This document shows, one piece after another, positions 49,032 through 62,900 of a DNA stretch of 64,000 nt. Origin of the DNA: Carnegiea gigantea (taxonomy: Eukaryota > Streptophyta > Magnoliopsida > Caryophyllales > Cactaceae); contig JAKOGI010000182.1 of NCBI GenBank assembly GCA_029747015.1, positions 886,001 to 950,000 on the forward strand. The letters are read 5' to 3'. The notes under the pieces were generated by a model. That model saw nothing but the letters and a program-made list of their open reading frames with translations. It was not told the DNA's origin and searched no databases. Each line of letters begins with the position of its first letter. Positions within the stretch are counted from its first letter, which is position 1. Made by a program: the position numbers and the translations under genes.

Positions 49032-50219
49032 GAGGTCAACTAATTTTATGTAGAAATTATTCACATGATCAGGTGGGGGAAAAAATGGCCATTTGCATTT
49101 GTTTAAAATTATCTTAATCTAGTATCCAACAAAATACCCAAAAAAAAGGCAAATTTGCTGCATTATCTCAATCCAATATTGAGTGGATAGTGCCAGCTGA
49201 AAATAAAATGGGATGCTTCTTCATAACAACTACCCTATAATCTTTCCTGCCTATGACCATCACAAAAACTTCCAAAACATTCCAGAATCACTGATGGCAA
49301 TGGATACTGGCAGTCAAACCATCCCATGACCATGGTGTTTGCCTAGATTTTTTGTTTAAATAGGAAAAAAAAGGGGGGGGGGGGGATGGCTTTCTTTTTT
49401 TGCATGGATATAAAACAGTTTTTACTGTTCGGATTTTGTTATCATTGATTATAGATATGATGAGAAGCAAATTGAGTAACATATAATGATAAATTCCCTT
49501 GCATATGATCAAATTTGATATGATTTTGTATGAAAACACACTAGTGAGAGAAGGATAATCCAACAATGAATATCTTTTTGAAAAAGGAAAAATCAGTATG
49601 AGTATTGACATTTGGAATCATAATAAGATATTGTCTCTTTCTACTTGCGATCCTATTCACTTTATTTTAAAAAATTTAAAAAGTTTAAAATAATATGATA
49701 TAATATCTCAGTTGATTAGAAGAGACTGATTTATTTTTACAATTATCACCACATGGGCAGTTTAAAGATAGATCATCCAAATTAAAATTAAACATGAATA
49801 TTTAAATTTTCTCCTTTTTTTTTGAAAAATATGAGATAATAAAGACAAGGTTGGAAAAAACAACATGAACATTTAAATTTCTCCATTCTTTTGTAAAATA
49901 TGAGATAATAGCTACAATTTATCGAATGAAATCTACTGAAACAAGGAAATAAGTACCATGATTAACTGCGCATGCCTCCCACCCACCAACCCTTCAAAAA
50001 CGGGTGAATAACTAACCATATTAAGGATGATCTCCAATTAAATTAAATATGAAGTAACCATTATAACCTGAGTCGTCTTTAAAATATAAATTAAACTACA
50101 ATAAACTAATTTTTACGGAAATCATCTATATTAATAATTGCACCCCTTAAAAAGCATCTCTAAGGATCATGAGTTATGACCATGTTTAGCCAAATAGTTC
50201 GACAGTTTTTGTCCTCGTG

Positions 50220-50305
50220 TGTGTACATACATACATACATACATATATATATATATACATATATATACTATATATTATATATAATATATATATATATCTC
50301 GTGTG

Positions 50306-50353
<48 letters not shown>

Positions 50354-50354
50354 T

Positions 50355-50385
<31 letters not shown>

Positions 50386-50387
50386 TC
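50220..50387. repeat. CATA / TA / TTTA compound microsatellite
   Basis: Two ACATACATACATA starts each lead into TA runs, and the tract ends in seven or so TTTA units. The GTGTACATACATAC start is repeated at about 50220 and 50302, so the block may itself have duplicated. Frames through it are artefacts. Confidence 0.9.
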
Positions 50388-51861
50388 AAAAGTCAAAGTG
50401 ATTGTTTCACCAGAAGTCCAGATATCAAATTTTGAATTTCTTGTTTCAACTCCTTAGAAACTTAAAAAACCCAAAGAAAATTGTTTCATGACTTATTCTT
50501 ATTAGTTCTTAAATGTGGAATTAAACATTTTCATTTCACACCCGCAGTATACTCAAACGTGCAATTGAAAATTTCATTTTTGACCAGTTCTTATCTTGCC
50601 CTTTTGTACAATTAAGCGGTCAATAAATTGAAGTCATGCTTTGCTGGGTCAGTGGGTCACAAATAAACAGGTATATGAGTTACACCAATTCACCTAATCT
50701 TGAATTAACATATGATGTATTCTTAGTTCTCCCTATTTTACTACGTATTTGTATTGAATGACTGTTGTTGTTAAATAATGATGGCTCAATCATCAAAGGA
50801 TTGAGGTAAAAGTTATGAGGTTTTAATTTTGAAGCACCTCTTCTTCCTTTTTACTATATAGTTTTTGGTCTAAATAAGACGAAAAGGTTAATATATGCAG
50901 GATTTGAATCCATATATCTAGTAAAAACTCGCAAAGACTTCACCAATTTAGCTAACAGAAACCCACCAATTCTTTTTATTATATAGGATATCTTGTCTTA
51001 GCAAGCTCAATTTTGTTGCTGCAAATTAGAATTGGTTCATATTAGATAGATGATCTTCTTAAATTCAGGTACATTTGTATATAAGACAAGTGTCCACGCA
51101 TAGATCTTAACGATACTATTATGCATCGATCAACTAGTAGAAAAATTATCAAGATAGATTCCTGTATTCAAACAAATATAATAAGAGGATTATACGTTTA
51201 GAATTAATTTATTAATAGTTATTAATAGTTATTCCTATATTCAAATTAACATGATAACAATGAGTAATCTAATACATCATGACCTTAGGCAGCTTTATTA
51301 TAAGAAAAGAGCCGAAAGATGAAGATATTGTGGGGTAGGTTTGGTCATACGACAGTTGAAATAATATAAATTTTTTACATCCTTAATCTGTTCATTGTCA
51401 ATTTGTACATGCATGCCATCAATTTGATGTTTGAACCTTTTCTTTGCTTTTTTCTAGGATAAATAGGGAGATTATTCCCCCCCCCCCCCCCCCCCAAAAG
51501 AGAGAGAATGGTAGTCGGTGGTTACAAAAATACCCGCCATTAATCTGAAGCTTTTTTTTTTTTAAAACTTACCCCAAAAAAAGTTTACTCCTTAGGTAGT
51601 TATGATTTGAAAGTATTTTAGGCAAAATGAAAATAAGTAATTAAGTTTGTACTCTATTTAGGTAATGTAATTTTTGAAATTATATGATATATACTTGAAA
51701 CACACATTTTTTTGGGGGTTCTGATAAGTTACAAGGACAATATAATACAGTTACAATATGATGGAGGATGAAGAAATTAAGCTTAAAATCTAGTGAATTT
51801 AGAGTCTCAATCTTAACTGCTAGACTAACATTTTATTGTCTTAAAAGACATATATAATAAA

Positions 51862-51945
51862 GGGCAGCCTGATGCACAAGCTTCCCGCGTTCATGTAGGG
51901 TCCGGAGAAGGGCTGCACCCCAAGGCATATAAAAATGCTGGTGAT
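51862..51945 (+). mobile_element. Au-SINE-like fragment
   Basis: GGGCAGCCTGATGCACAAG, then CTTCCCGC, then AGGGTCCGGAGAAGGGCTG and CACCCCAAGG closely follow the 5' half of Au-family plant SINEs. The 3' half is missing, so this is a truncated relic. Confidence 0.65.
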
Positions 51946-52589
51946 AGGCGGCTCGTGTAATATATTTTAAAAGCAAATGAAGGATCAGATAGATTCCCAA
52001 CCTGCTAATCAAGCTTACCATATTTATTCATGCAATCTTCCATTTGGAAAAAAAGAAGACCATTAATAAAAATCAAATTAAGCGACAATGAAATATTTAA
52101 CAATCCTTCCAAAGTTCTACGGTACACCAATATAAAAGAACGCTCGCAAGATTTGTTAGTGATTCCATATAGAGAAATGATATTTACACTTACCAAAAGC
52201 ATACGCATTCGTTGTCAATTTTAATTTTTATTCTAATACGTTCCATTTAATGCGATACATTCTGTTAGGATAAATTCGATGCCTATTTGATAATTGGCAT
52301 TTTCAAAAGTAATTGTTCTACGTAAGTGCCATGATTTGGCAACCTGGACGAACCGCCAGATCCCATTGCCACCCGTTTGTTTCGCGGAGTCGGGACTCAG
52401 GAGTTCCCTTCCGAAAGAGGAACAATAAATTATCAAAATCCACAAAGAAAAGAAGCATTGAATCGGCAAATTGTTATTTTTAACTTATTTATTTATTATT
52501 TACTATTATTCTGGGGATTAGTATCGGTTATCTAAAAAATAGGAGAAAATTTCATCAAAAAAAAAAGAAAGAAAGGAGAAAAGCCCAGT

Positions 52590-53983
52590 TCCAGGTTCCA
52601 GCACGCTATAGAAACTTCTTCCATTTTCTAGTCTCAACGGCCCCAAGTCCAATTTTTCCTGATTTTCTCACTCCAGTATCACCAAAATTCTTTTCAGAGA
52701 AAATCTTGGAAAATCGCATTTCTTGTGTTTGTAACGAAGGACAAAAGTGGGGTTAAACACCACTGACAGAGGAATATCAAAATTTTACTGAGAAGGACAA
52801 CTTAAGTGAATGCCCATCTGTTCTTCTGGGTCTTGCTACTGAACATCCATCCCACTGCTGCTTGGGTTAGTTATGTTCTTCCCTATTGATCATTAATTTT
52901 GGAGTTTTAATACATTTGATCATCTGGTTTTTCTTTTTGAGCCATTCTGTAATCTGGGTATTCTTTTTCTCAATTTGATTCACCTGTAATTCAACACAGC
53001 AGATTGGAGTTGATCTAGTTCCTTTCTTTATGTTGTTGTAAGAAGAATCTTAATGGGGATTGGTTTGCTTTGGTGCCATTTGGATTATCATTGATTTTCT
53101 GTTTGGAATGTAAAGATTATTGTTTTATGATGATAATTTTCATCTTCTGATCGATTTTAGGATTTGGGTATGTTGGCAATTGTTTTGTAGTTCTGAATGC
53201 GGCTGGAATAATATGTAAGATTTTTGTTGCTCTGATTACGTGCTCTGGCATTATTGATATAGTCGTTGCAGTCACATGGTGGTGGCTTTTAGTGTCTACT
53301 TTTGTAGTGTGATCAGAGTGGGTCACGTGCGACTTCTACTGTGAGTTTGAACCTTTGCAAGGCTTTATGTTTTCATTAGCTCTCGTTGGAGACTTTCTTG
53401 CAGTTAAGTTGCCCTTTTGGTATCCATTGGCACTTACCTCTGGGAAGACATGTATGTTCTTGATGGCTAGTTGCCAACAGTAGACAGTGGCACGTTTACA
53501 TTGGTCTGTGATTTCAGAATCAATTTGGAGCCTTATGTGGTTACAGTGTTGTTGCTGCTTCATATGTGATGTTCTTCAGACCTTTTAAGTTGATAATGAA
53601 GCTGCTGCTTGTCATTTAATTTTAAAGATACTGTTAGGTGGAGCCTGTGTGCATGAAGTCTGTACTGGTGTTAAGCATGATCTAGAACTTGCTCTCAACC
53701 CCCTTTTTTTTTTGGGGGGGGGGGGGATAAAAGAAAGAAAGAAAAGTGGGAGGATGAATTTGACAGGCTTTCGGTTGACCTTTTGCAGAGAAAGAGCCGT
53801 GCAAAGGAAGCCCCTCCCCCACCCCCCCAAAAAAAGGAAATCACTGTTAGTCTTTTTCAGTGTATCCGCTTGGGGCATCAATGTCCAAGCCTTTATTAGT
53901 GTCTGAGACTGTTGCTATTAGTGTTTGATACTATCTACTAATTCCATGTGTTTTTGTATAGCAGGAAAAGCTAGTGTTTGTCA
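52590..53983 (+). other. Probable 5' UTR and leader intron of the TTM-type gene
   Basis: TATAGCAG (to 53964) is a good acceptor 19 bases before the start codon. A first non-coding exon most likely ends near 52860; the exact donor is unresolved. The stretch contains a T10G13 tract (53704-53726) and no open frame of interest. Confidence 0.5.
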
Positions 53984-56900
53984 ATGGTTCAAGAAGCTGC
54001 TAACCCTACATTGCCACGTCCAAAGCGCTTGTTGAAAGATCAAGTTCGATTGGTGAAAAGAAGAGATTGTAATCGTTACGAGATTGTCCCGATTCAGGAG
54101 CCTCTATCATTTGAGAAGGGTTTCTTCGTAGTTATTCGAGCATGCCAGTTGCTGGCCCAAAAGAATGATGGGATAATACTGGTAGGAGTGGCTGGTCCCT
54201 CCGGAGCGGGGAAAACTGTTTTTACTGAAAAAATTCTCAATTTCATGCCCAGCATAGCGGTCATATCTATGGATAACTATAATGATGGCAGTCAAGTAGT
54301 TGATGGAAATTATGATGGTAATTTTTTTCTTCTTAATTTTCTTATGGCTGGGAATGGAGAATGCCAAACAAAATTTTCCAAATGCATAGTTGTCGAGTTC
54401 TTTGGGACCTAGATGTGTGTGTGTCTGTGTGTGTGTGTCTGTGTGTGTGTGTGTGTGTGTGTTGAAAAGCCCTTCTCTCCCCTAAAATCCGTTATAGCTA
54501 TATCCTAACCAATGAGCATGTGGTGACACTATTTGGTGGACCCAATCTGCAACAAGATCTGAAATGGACTGTACCGAAGGCTATCAATATGCCTTGTACA
54601 TTTCTTAGAGGGAATTTTACCCTGTGGCAGCGTTGTCCTTAAACTATAATGCATACATCATATTGAGCTTTCATGCATAGTCTGTACCATAATGTAGCAA
54701 TTTGAGAGGATTTGCTAATCAAACTCAACTTTTACTATGTGCCAGCTTTGTCCTTACCTTGCCCCTTGATATTTTTCCTGTCTCTTTTATTAAACGGTTT
54801 TAATAAAAAAAGGGAAAACCATTTCTTTAAAAAAAAAAGAAAATGAAAAATTGTGGGTCTCTTGAAATTGGCCTATATCCGCATCTCGCCAGAACCAGCC
54901 CTGGTGGGATCCACACTGGGCCTTCTAGTTGTTATTCATCGTCAAAACAGCTAAAGGCTTTAAAATGGGTTTGCTACATATCCAAGGCAAGAATCTAAAA
55001 TTTGGTCAACCATAGTAAGGGATTATGGGAATGGTGATGCCTTCATTTTCTCCATTTTATTTATGTTGTGTCTATTTAACAACTTTGAAGAACGTAAGGG
55101 CTTAAAACTGCCATGTAATGTTGGTGTTTATTTGCACATAGATTGACCTAGGCTTTCTACATAAAGGGATCACATGTTGTTTAATGCTTCTCCTTCTCTG
55201 ATGGAGTCGAGCAGTTTTGTGACAATATGGTGGATGTGATTTTACTTGTTTCATACAGAGAAGACAAAAGGCCAGCCACCAGCAGCTATTGCGAGTTGGG
55301 TACCATGCTACTCTTCTATAAACTGTACTTGAGTTGGTAGGTTATGAATTTAGCTCTGGTAGTTTGCATGGCCTAATACTGGGTATGGAACGTGTCATTG
55401 CTGTGTATTTCCTAACTCAATATGGGAGGACTGCAATTCCAGTAGGTAGCTAATTTTTGCTGAAGTTTGTGTGTGCATTCTATTATTATTTGAGGATAAA
55501 GCTGATAGAGGCGTTTGCTTTATGTGCATGCAATCTGACAAATCTTAGGACTAATAAGAATATGGGAAACATGAGGTGATATGTGTAAGCAAGAATGAGC
55601 TCACTTGAATTTGTGTAGGAATTCCTCCGTTTGATGAACAAATAGCAGGCGGCCATTTGAATTTGTTCTTATACATGTCTGTTTTCATGAGCAGATCCTC
55701 GCTTGACGGATTATGATACATTACTTCAAAATATAACTGACCTCAAGGCCGGCAAGGTGGTGCAGGTGCCCATTTACGATTTCAAGACAAGTTCTCGTGT
55801 AGGATACCGGTCTGTTCTTCTCCATAGCTCCAGTTAGTAACATTAATATGATCAATATTCTTGAGGCGAATGGGGTAGGGGCTGCTAAATGATAACTCTG
55901 AGAAGCGTTTGTACTGCAAAATTCTCCAGCTTTCTTCTTGTTGTATTTATCTTAAGATCAGTATGATACACAAAAGCAGTGGGAAGAAAAGGAAATAATA
56001 ACTCTGTCACCAATCTACTTGCAGTAGAGTTGTATCGAGCTGTGAAAAGCAACTCTCACTTTTCTGTATTGAGATCAGCCTGTTTATTTCAATCTCTCCT
56101 TCAAGATGTACTCTCAGGCCTTTCTGTTGGTCTCTAGTATAATACTTTTGATTACATGTGTTCTGACCTCTTTAAGCTGATGCCTGAGTTGGCTACCCTG
56201 TTCCTTTCCCGTTGCTCTACATGGGAAAAGTTGCTGTTTATATGCTTAGATGTTTTTTCAAACTTAAGTAGATGCATGATAATGCAGGACAGTTGAAGCC
56301 CCAAGCTCTCGAATCGTGATTATTGAGGGCATTTATGCTTTGAGTGAAAAACTGCGGCCTTTACTGGACCTTCGAGTATCTGTGACTGGTGGTGTTCACT
56401 TTGACCTTGTTAAACGAGTCCTACGGGATATACAACGTGCTGGGCAAAAACCAGAAGAGATTATTCAGCAAATATCTGAAACGGTTCTTCCATTGCACTT
56501 TAAAACGTACTTATTTATTATCCGTCATGATCTTTGCTTTCAGGGAGTTCTTATACGTATTCTCGTACAGGTTTATCCAATGTACAAGGCCTTCATTGAG
56601 CCGGACCTACAGACAGCACACATAAAGATAATCAACAAGTTCAATCCGTTTACTGGATTTCAGAGCCCCACCTATATTTTAAAGGTTATTTTGGTTCCAT
56701 TAGTTATCTGTATTTCCACAGGGTGCTGAAGTTGAATGAAGTGTGAATACGTGAATCACAAAGCTGCCTCTTCCTTGCAGTCATCAAAGCTTGTCACACC
56801 AGATCAGGTTAAAGCTGTCTTCTCCGAGAATTTTAATGAAGCTGTTGAGCAGACCTATGACATATTCCTTTTGCCACCCGGTGAAGATCAAGAATCATGC

Positions 56901-59900
56901 CAATCATACCTGAGGATGCGAAACAGAGAAGGAAAATACAGCCTTATGTTTGAGGTCTGCCTCTGAACTTGACGTTAGAAGATTTTGACCGTGATAGTTA
57001 CATAAATCTCACTTACTGTATCATTGTTTGCATCAGTTATCAGGTAGATTCGTATTCTGTTGTTTGGTAAAATGGGAAAACTATGTTGAGTTTTCCAGAT
57101 TTTGCTTAGGTAATGTTTCTTACTTCTGAATCTTCCTAAAGGCCCATACCTTGCCTCAGTGCAAACCACAGTGTTTGTATTGTACACTTTAGTGAAGGGA
57201 AAATTCAATGTCCTGTTTGAACTTGTCTCTTTGAGAGAATTTTTTCCCTTTTTGGGTTTTTTTTTTTTGGGGGGGGGGGGGAAGAGACGGGTGCTGAGAG
57301 ATTCATCTATTATTGATTGTATTCTGTTCTTACGAATTTGTTAAGTAGCTGAAGAAGAAATACCAATGTTTGAAAAGAGATTCATCTATTATTGATTGTA
57401 TTCTGTTCTTGCGAATTTGTTAAGTAGCTGAAGAAGAAATACCAATGTTTGAAATGTAATAGATTATGGTAATATGTTTGTACTGTGGATATGCCCACTT
57501 TCAGGAGAGCCCCATGAATCATTGTTCGGCAGATGTTCAGCTTTGGTTTAGTGGAGCAAAGCAAAATGTCTAATGCGTTGTCTAGTCAATGCCTATTCTC
57601 TTACGAACATTAGTAGGAATGCAGGATGCATACATTTACTGCCAACCCCTCCCCTCTTAAAGAGGAAAACGACGCCCTACATGGTACATTGGGGTAATGG
57701 TTTGGGTTGGTGGATTCGGCAACTGAACCAGTATTCTTGTTTGTTACCACTGGAAACTGAGACTTTGAGAAGTAACGAAGTATGACAGAGAACCAGAAGA
57801 AACTAGTAAAGCTACAAGTGGCCAATGGACAATGCTAGGAGCTATCAGAGTGGAAGAACTTTAGAGTGTTGATGCTGAGAATTCTGCAGAAGGTTTGTTT
57901 TCTGGGACTGTAGACTAATGTCGCAGAGGGATGCTACATAGCTGTTGAGTATTTGACTTCCAAATTTGTATCTCATCTGTCTGTTTGGCAACTTGGATGG
58001 ATGTTAAGGATGAAGGTTGTCATCCCTCCTAGATCTTAAAAGAGTGATGAGTAAAAAGTAATAACAGAAGTCCTTCTAGAATCCTTTTCTAAGACAGCGT
58101 TGCCGAAGCCAGAAATTGCAGTGCTGTAAATTCTTCTTTGTTATTAAACTACATATGTTCTCTTTGAACGTCTAATATGCTTTGAAGCGGCAATGAGAAT
58201 GTTACTATGGATATGTAGCCAAGTAAAAACATGGGGGAAGAATATATGCAGTTGTGATCCAAGGCATTCTTTTTTTTTATTTTTTATTTTTAGTGAATCT
58301 ACTTGGAAGGTGTGAAGTAGATGGAGTATGAGGTGCTGATGATATGTGTGAATTAGTTAGATTGTTGATTTTATCAGTTTCTGGTGCAGCTATAACAGTA
58401 TGCAGGAGATAGAATATATAAGGAACTTTAGGCAGGGAATCTCAAGACCATATCTTAATTGAACATTTGAACTGAAACTTTATATATGGAATCCATAATG
58501 TTAAGGAATGGTACATAGTTCTTTCTGTTCCTTTTCTTTTTTTTTGGGGGGGGGGGGGTTGGGGTGTTTACTGTTTGGATTATTCTTTACATTCCTGCTT
58601 CCTGTATCTTGTCTTTGTGCTACTTATAAGTCATGTATTTGTAATTTGAAGCCAATTGGCGATTAGGGTTGAATAGCATATGCATAATTGCTTCTAGTGT
58701 GTGTGGCATAAATGCATAATATAGGAACTGCAAGTATGATAGGGTATTTTTCAATTTGAGCAATGTGATCTGCTAGATGTTTATATCCATGATGGTTGTA
58801 TTATTTTGCCAAGCTTGTCAGCATGGTTCCTTTAACTGTTGAGCAAGGAATCATGATTACCAGACTTATGCCATGTGACCTAGGTTGTTCTCATCTGAAA
58901 CTGCAATGTGCTGTTGGCCTTCTTTAGGGGGTTTTGATGTAGCTAGCATAATGAGCAGTTACCTTTCCCGACTGGAAATCTGTTCTTTATATTATTATTT
59001 TAGATGTGTTTGAATATGAGGAAGCTTGCCTGATGAGGTAGTTGGTTGTTTCAGGAATGGGTAACAGATAGTCCATTCATCATATCACCCAGGATAACGT
59101 TTGAAGTCAGTGTGCGTCTTCTTGGTGGGCTCATGGCTTTGGGATATACAATAGCTGCTATCTTGAAAAGGGAGAGCCATGTGTTCTCTGATGATAGGGT
59201 GACCGTAAAGATTGATTGGCTTGAACAGCTTAATCGCCAGTATGTCCAGGTATGACTTGATCACGTTTTGGCATCAGTGTAACTTTCTTGTGCTATAATA
59301 TAAGTGTGATTCTCTGTTGCCGGTTCCCTTATTCTTCTAAGCTAGCAGCTAATTTATTAATGCTTTTTCTTCGGTCAATGGGCAATACCTAGTTTAGAGC
59401 TCAGCCCAGTTTCAGTGGTTTTCTAAAGAGGTGCACAATTAATTAGCCAACACTCAGGGAATGCATTTGCGGCTATGAGCAATGCACCTTTTCTAGCCTT
59501 TTCCCTTGATACATCAACCAATAGGAGAGAAAGACAACCACTGGTACGAGGAATGCCTTCCATATCACTCACATAGAAGTGAGCACTCTATTTGAGAAAA
59601 ATTTGAGCTCAATTAGGCTTTGAATTACTCTGCTTCAAAATGTGGATGTGGGGATAATGAGTGTTTCCAACAACTGCATGGGCAGTGCAAATTCTCGGCA
59701 TTAGAAGGATTTGAATATATGTACATATGGCAAGATGGGCAACACCTATCAGCAAAGCATGGAGTATTGGTTAAAACCACCTGCCAGAGTGCATTTTCTT
59801 TTTATAAAATGACCCCCTTGTATACATATGTCAAATGAACCACCTGATGTCATCCAAATGCTTGCATCAACCTCAAAATGCATGTGAAGATCATGCCTAT

Positions 59901-62900
59901 ATCTGGTAGTTAACGTGAAACAATGTGTATGGGTATAACTCATTATCATTTTGACAGAATATGGGTAAACCGAAAGAAGATAACCAAGCTGGTATTTTGA
60001 AGACATACAGTGCTTTGGAAGGAGAATCTTTTCCTTGACTAGCATACATATATGTCTTCTGTGACCCAAAAACATTTTGCTTGAGTTTATCTGCATAAAC
60101 TAACCTGCCCGTTATATAATTCTTGTAAATGTAAAGGTTCAAGGCAAAGATCGTTTGCTTATTCAATGTATCGCTGAACAACTGGGATTGGAAGGATCGT
60201 ATATTCCGCGCCCCTATATAGAGCAAATTCAACTAGAAAAGCTTGTCAATGAAGTCATGGTATGGACACCATAATTCTCTTAATGCTGCTAGGTTTGAGT
60301 TTGTTTTCTGACCCACCTAAAGGCTTTGCCAGAAGATTTGAAGACAAAGCTCAGCCTGGATGAGGATTTAGTCTCTGGCCCCAGAGAAGCTCTATCTCGA
60401 GCCTCTGCAGATAGAATTGCCTGGAGGCACAAGCATCTTAAGAGGTGCAGCATTTTGTACCATTCTGCAAATTTTTGTGCTTGCAGATGCTCACAGCCAA
60501 GCAATTCTTATCATTCGGTTATCTTTTATTTTTCATGCATCTCTGTCATTTGTTTTTCCTATTGGTCTAGAATTACCATCATGTCCAAGTCTTGCACACT
60601 GCCATTTCTTGAGAATGTTGCATGGTTTTGGTCTCATTGTGTCTGTGACCCTGATGGAGCATCAAATACCTGAGACAAGTGTATGACCACTCAGTGTCCA
60701 TGACCCAATGAGAAGCTAAGCCTTTATTGTCTTCTACCATATCCCTCATGGGCATTATCAAATCAAGACGCCCAGATCAAAATTTATAATAAATTTTCAG
60801 TTAATGTTGAATGCAGAATGCTGGCGAAGTGTGGTCTATAAAAATCAGATAATAAGTTTATCATTTGGCTTGCACACGTGTTGATGTTGCTTACAATATT
60901 CAATTATCATGTTGAGTGCATGCCCACCTCGTTGGCAAATGAATAGGTTAATTTAGGGCAAATTTTCCAACTGCAATTTATAGTGGACTGGAGCAAAATG
61001 GCTTCTAAACTGTCTTCTATGGAGTACGGTTTTTAAAATGAGGGTCTAGTGGACACATCCTGTTTGCTATTTAGGGCTAACGGTATATGCATCTGAACAC
61101 CCCCGGGCTCCACCCTCCCAGATGAGGCAGGACGCAGGACCCACCCTAGTTATTGATTTGGAGTTGGATTATTACACTATTGTCCTGTACTAATTATCAG
61201 TTTAAAACTGGCGCAGTTTTACGTCACATTCGTACTCCAACCACCGAGACAAGAGCAATCAACAGCTTACTGGCTTTGATGTGAACAGCGGGAGATACAG
61301 TGAGAGAAATTCTGAATCAGCAGCAATGGTAAACCGGGTGGAGCCATGAAAACTATGATGTTTTAGTAGCATGACTGCATCACCATCGAGCTTGTGAGAT
61401 GAGTTTGTGCTTTTGTTACTCTTTTACCAAGTGTTTTGGTTCTTTCCTCTTTCAGGGAGGTGCTACACGACTTTCTGAACAGATTTCAACACTAAGTGAC
61501 AGGATGGATGAACTCACATCTAAGATGGAAGAGCTAAGCACCAAAATGACGGTCAAGAAGTTGTCACCTGGCCAGCAAAACATGCCTCTCCCTTCTGAAC
61601 CCTGCAATGGTTCTGCCCCAACATCGCATTTTATATCTAGTTTGAGCAATGGCTCATTGACTGGGTCCATTTTTCCAAATTCCTTATCTTCCTCCCAGCT
61701 GAATAAGGAGTATGCCTTAATGGAAGAGGTAAGACCATGTGCCTTCTCTTCCCCAATTTCCTCGTGTAGGTCATTGAATTCAGCTAACTTATTATCCAGA
61801 AGAATTTCCTGAATGTTATTTCAGATATATTCTAATTGGTGCCCTCCTACTCTTGACAATTCTGTTTGGAAGACGGTGTAGAGCTCTAGAAAGTAGAAAC
61901 AAGATCGTTTAATTTAACATCATAGAACTCATTTTTGTTCTATGATATCCTCCAAATGGAATTTTCGAAAGTACAAAGGAAGGAAAATTGTTTATCCACT
62001 TATTTTCTGTGGAGCGGTAGGGAAGCAATGGTTTAATCTAGGGTTTAAATGAGCTAGTATCTCTTTAACTTAGGGATAAGGCTACTACATTTGACACCCC
62101 CCCCCCCCCAAAAAAAAAAAAAACTGCCTGGGTGGCACTCCTGTGTTTAGAATCAGGATTAGGATTTGGTTTAGTAATTTTCTCTGTGGGTTGTTCTCAT
62201 TGGCGAAGCCAAGATTGTGGGGAAGGGGGATCGGAAATGATAATGCATGATAAAAAATTTAACAATAATTGTAAATTGAAATTAAATGACTGTTATATTA
62301 AATCTGATTTGATTGTCCTTGATGAGACCGCATATTTTGAAAGCGCTGCAAGATATTATCATTAGATACGCTTTCAAACTCATCACATTATCGTTCAAGA
62401 ACTCATATGATATTTGATTGTGCAAGTTGGTCTTGATATATGATTGAAGAATACATTATTTCAATTATAAATGAATGATGATATTCTAGCATTCTTTTTG
62501 TAATATCTATGAATTTTGACCAGGAATTGAAATTAAATCCACAAATTAAACAACTGCAATATTTGTTTGATGGTGTAGACATTATAAGGATGTGAGAACT
62601 AATTAATTAAATGCATGATACATGTTGGATGGTAAGAACCTTTTGCATTCACTTTAATTACATATTAGTTACTGATTTATGCCCAATTATGGTGTATGAA
62701 TTTTTATTAGCTCGTTTATATATTTGACACAAGATCCATGCATGATTTGTCAAGTTCTTCCTCTGTTGTAACACAAGATCCATGCATGATTTGTCAAAGT
62801 CTTCCTCTGTTGTAAGCTGAGCACTTCCTGGGACAACCAAGAGCGGCTTGAGGATGTAAAAGAAGGGTTGAAAATTAGAATAGGATTCTCTGGCTTGTGG

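Larger units (their letters stand above)
48361..52590. other. AT-rich intergenic region downstream of the peroxidase
   Basis: I see no gene. Supported contents are a tRNA-derived SINE (48864-49031), an A8G13 tract (49365-49385), a CATA/TA/TTTA microsatellite (50220-50387), a C19A4 tract (51477-51499) and an Au-SINE-like fragment (51862-51945). The final few hundred bases probably include the promoter of the TTM-type gene. Confidence 0.6.

Noticed and set aside
57573..57825. Opposing 70-codon frames in TTM intron 5
   Set aside because: They have no family similarity, overlap on opposite strands and lie within an intron defined by conserved flanking exons.
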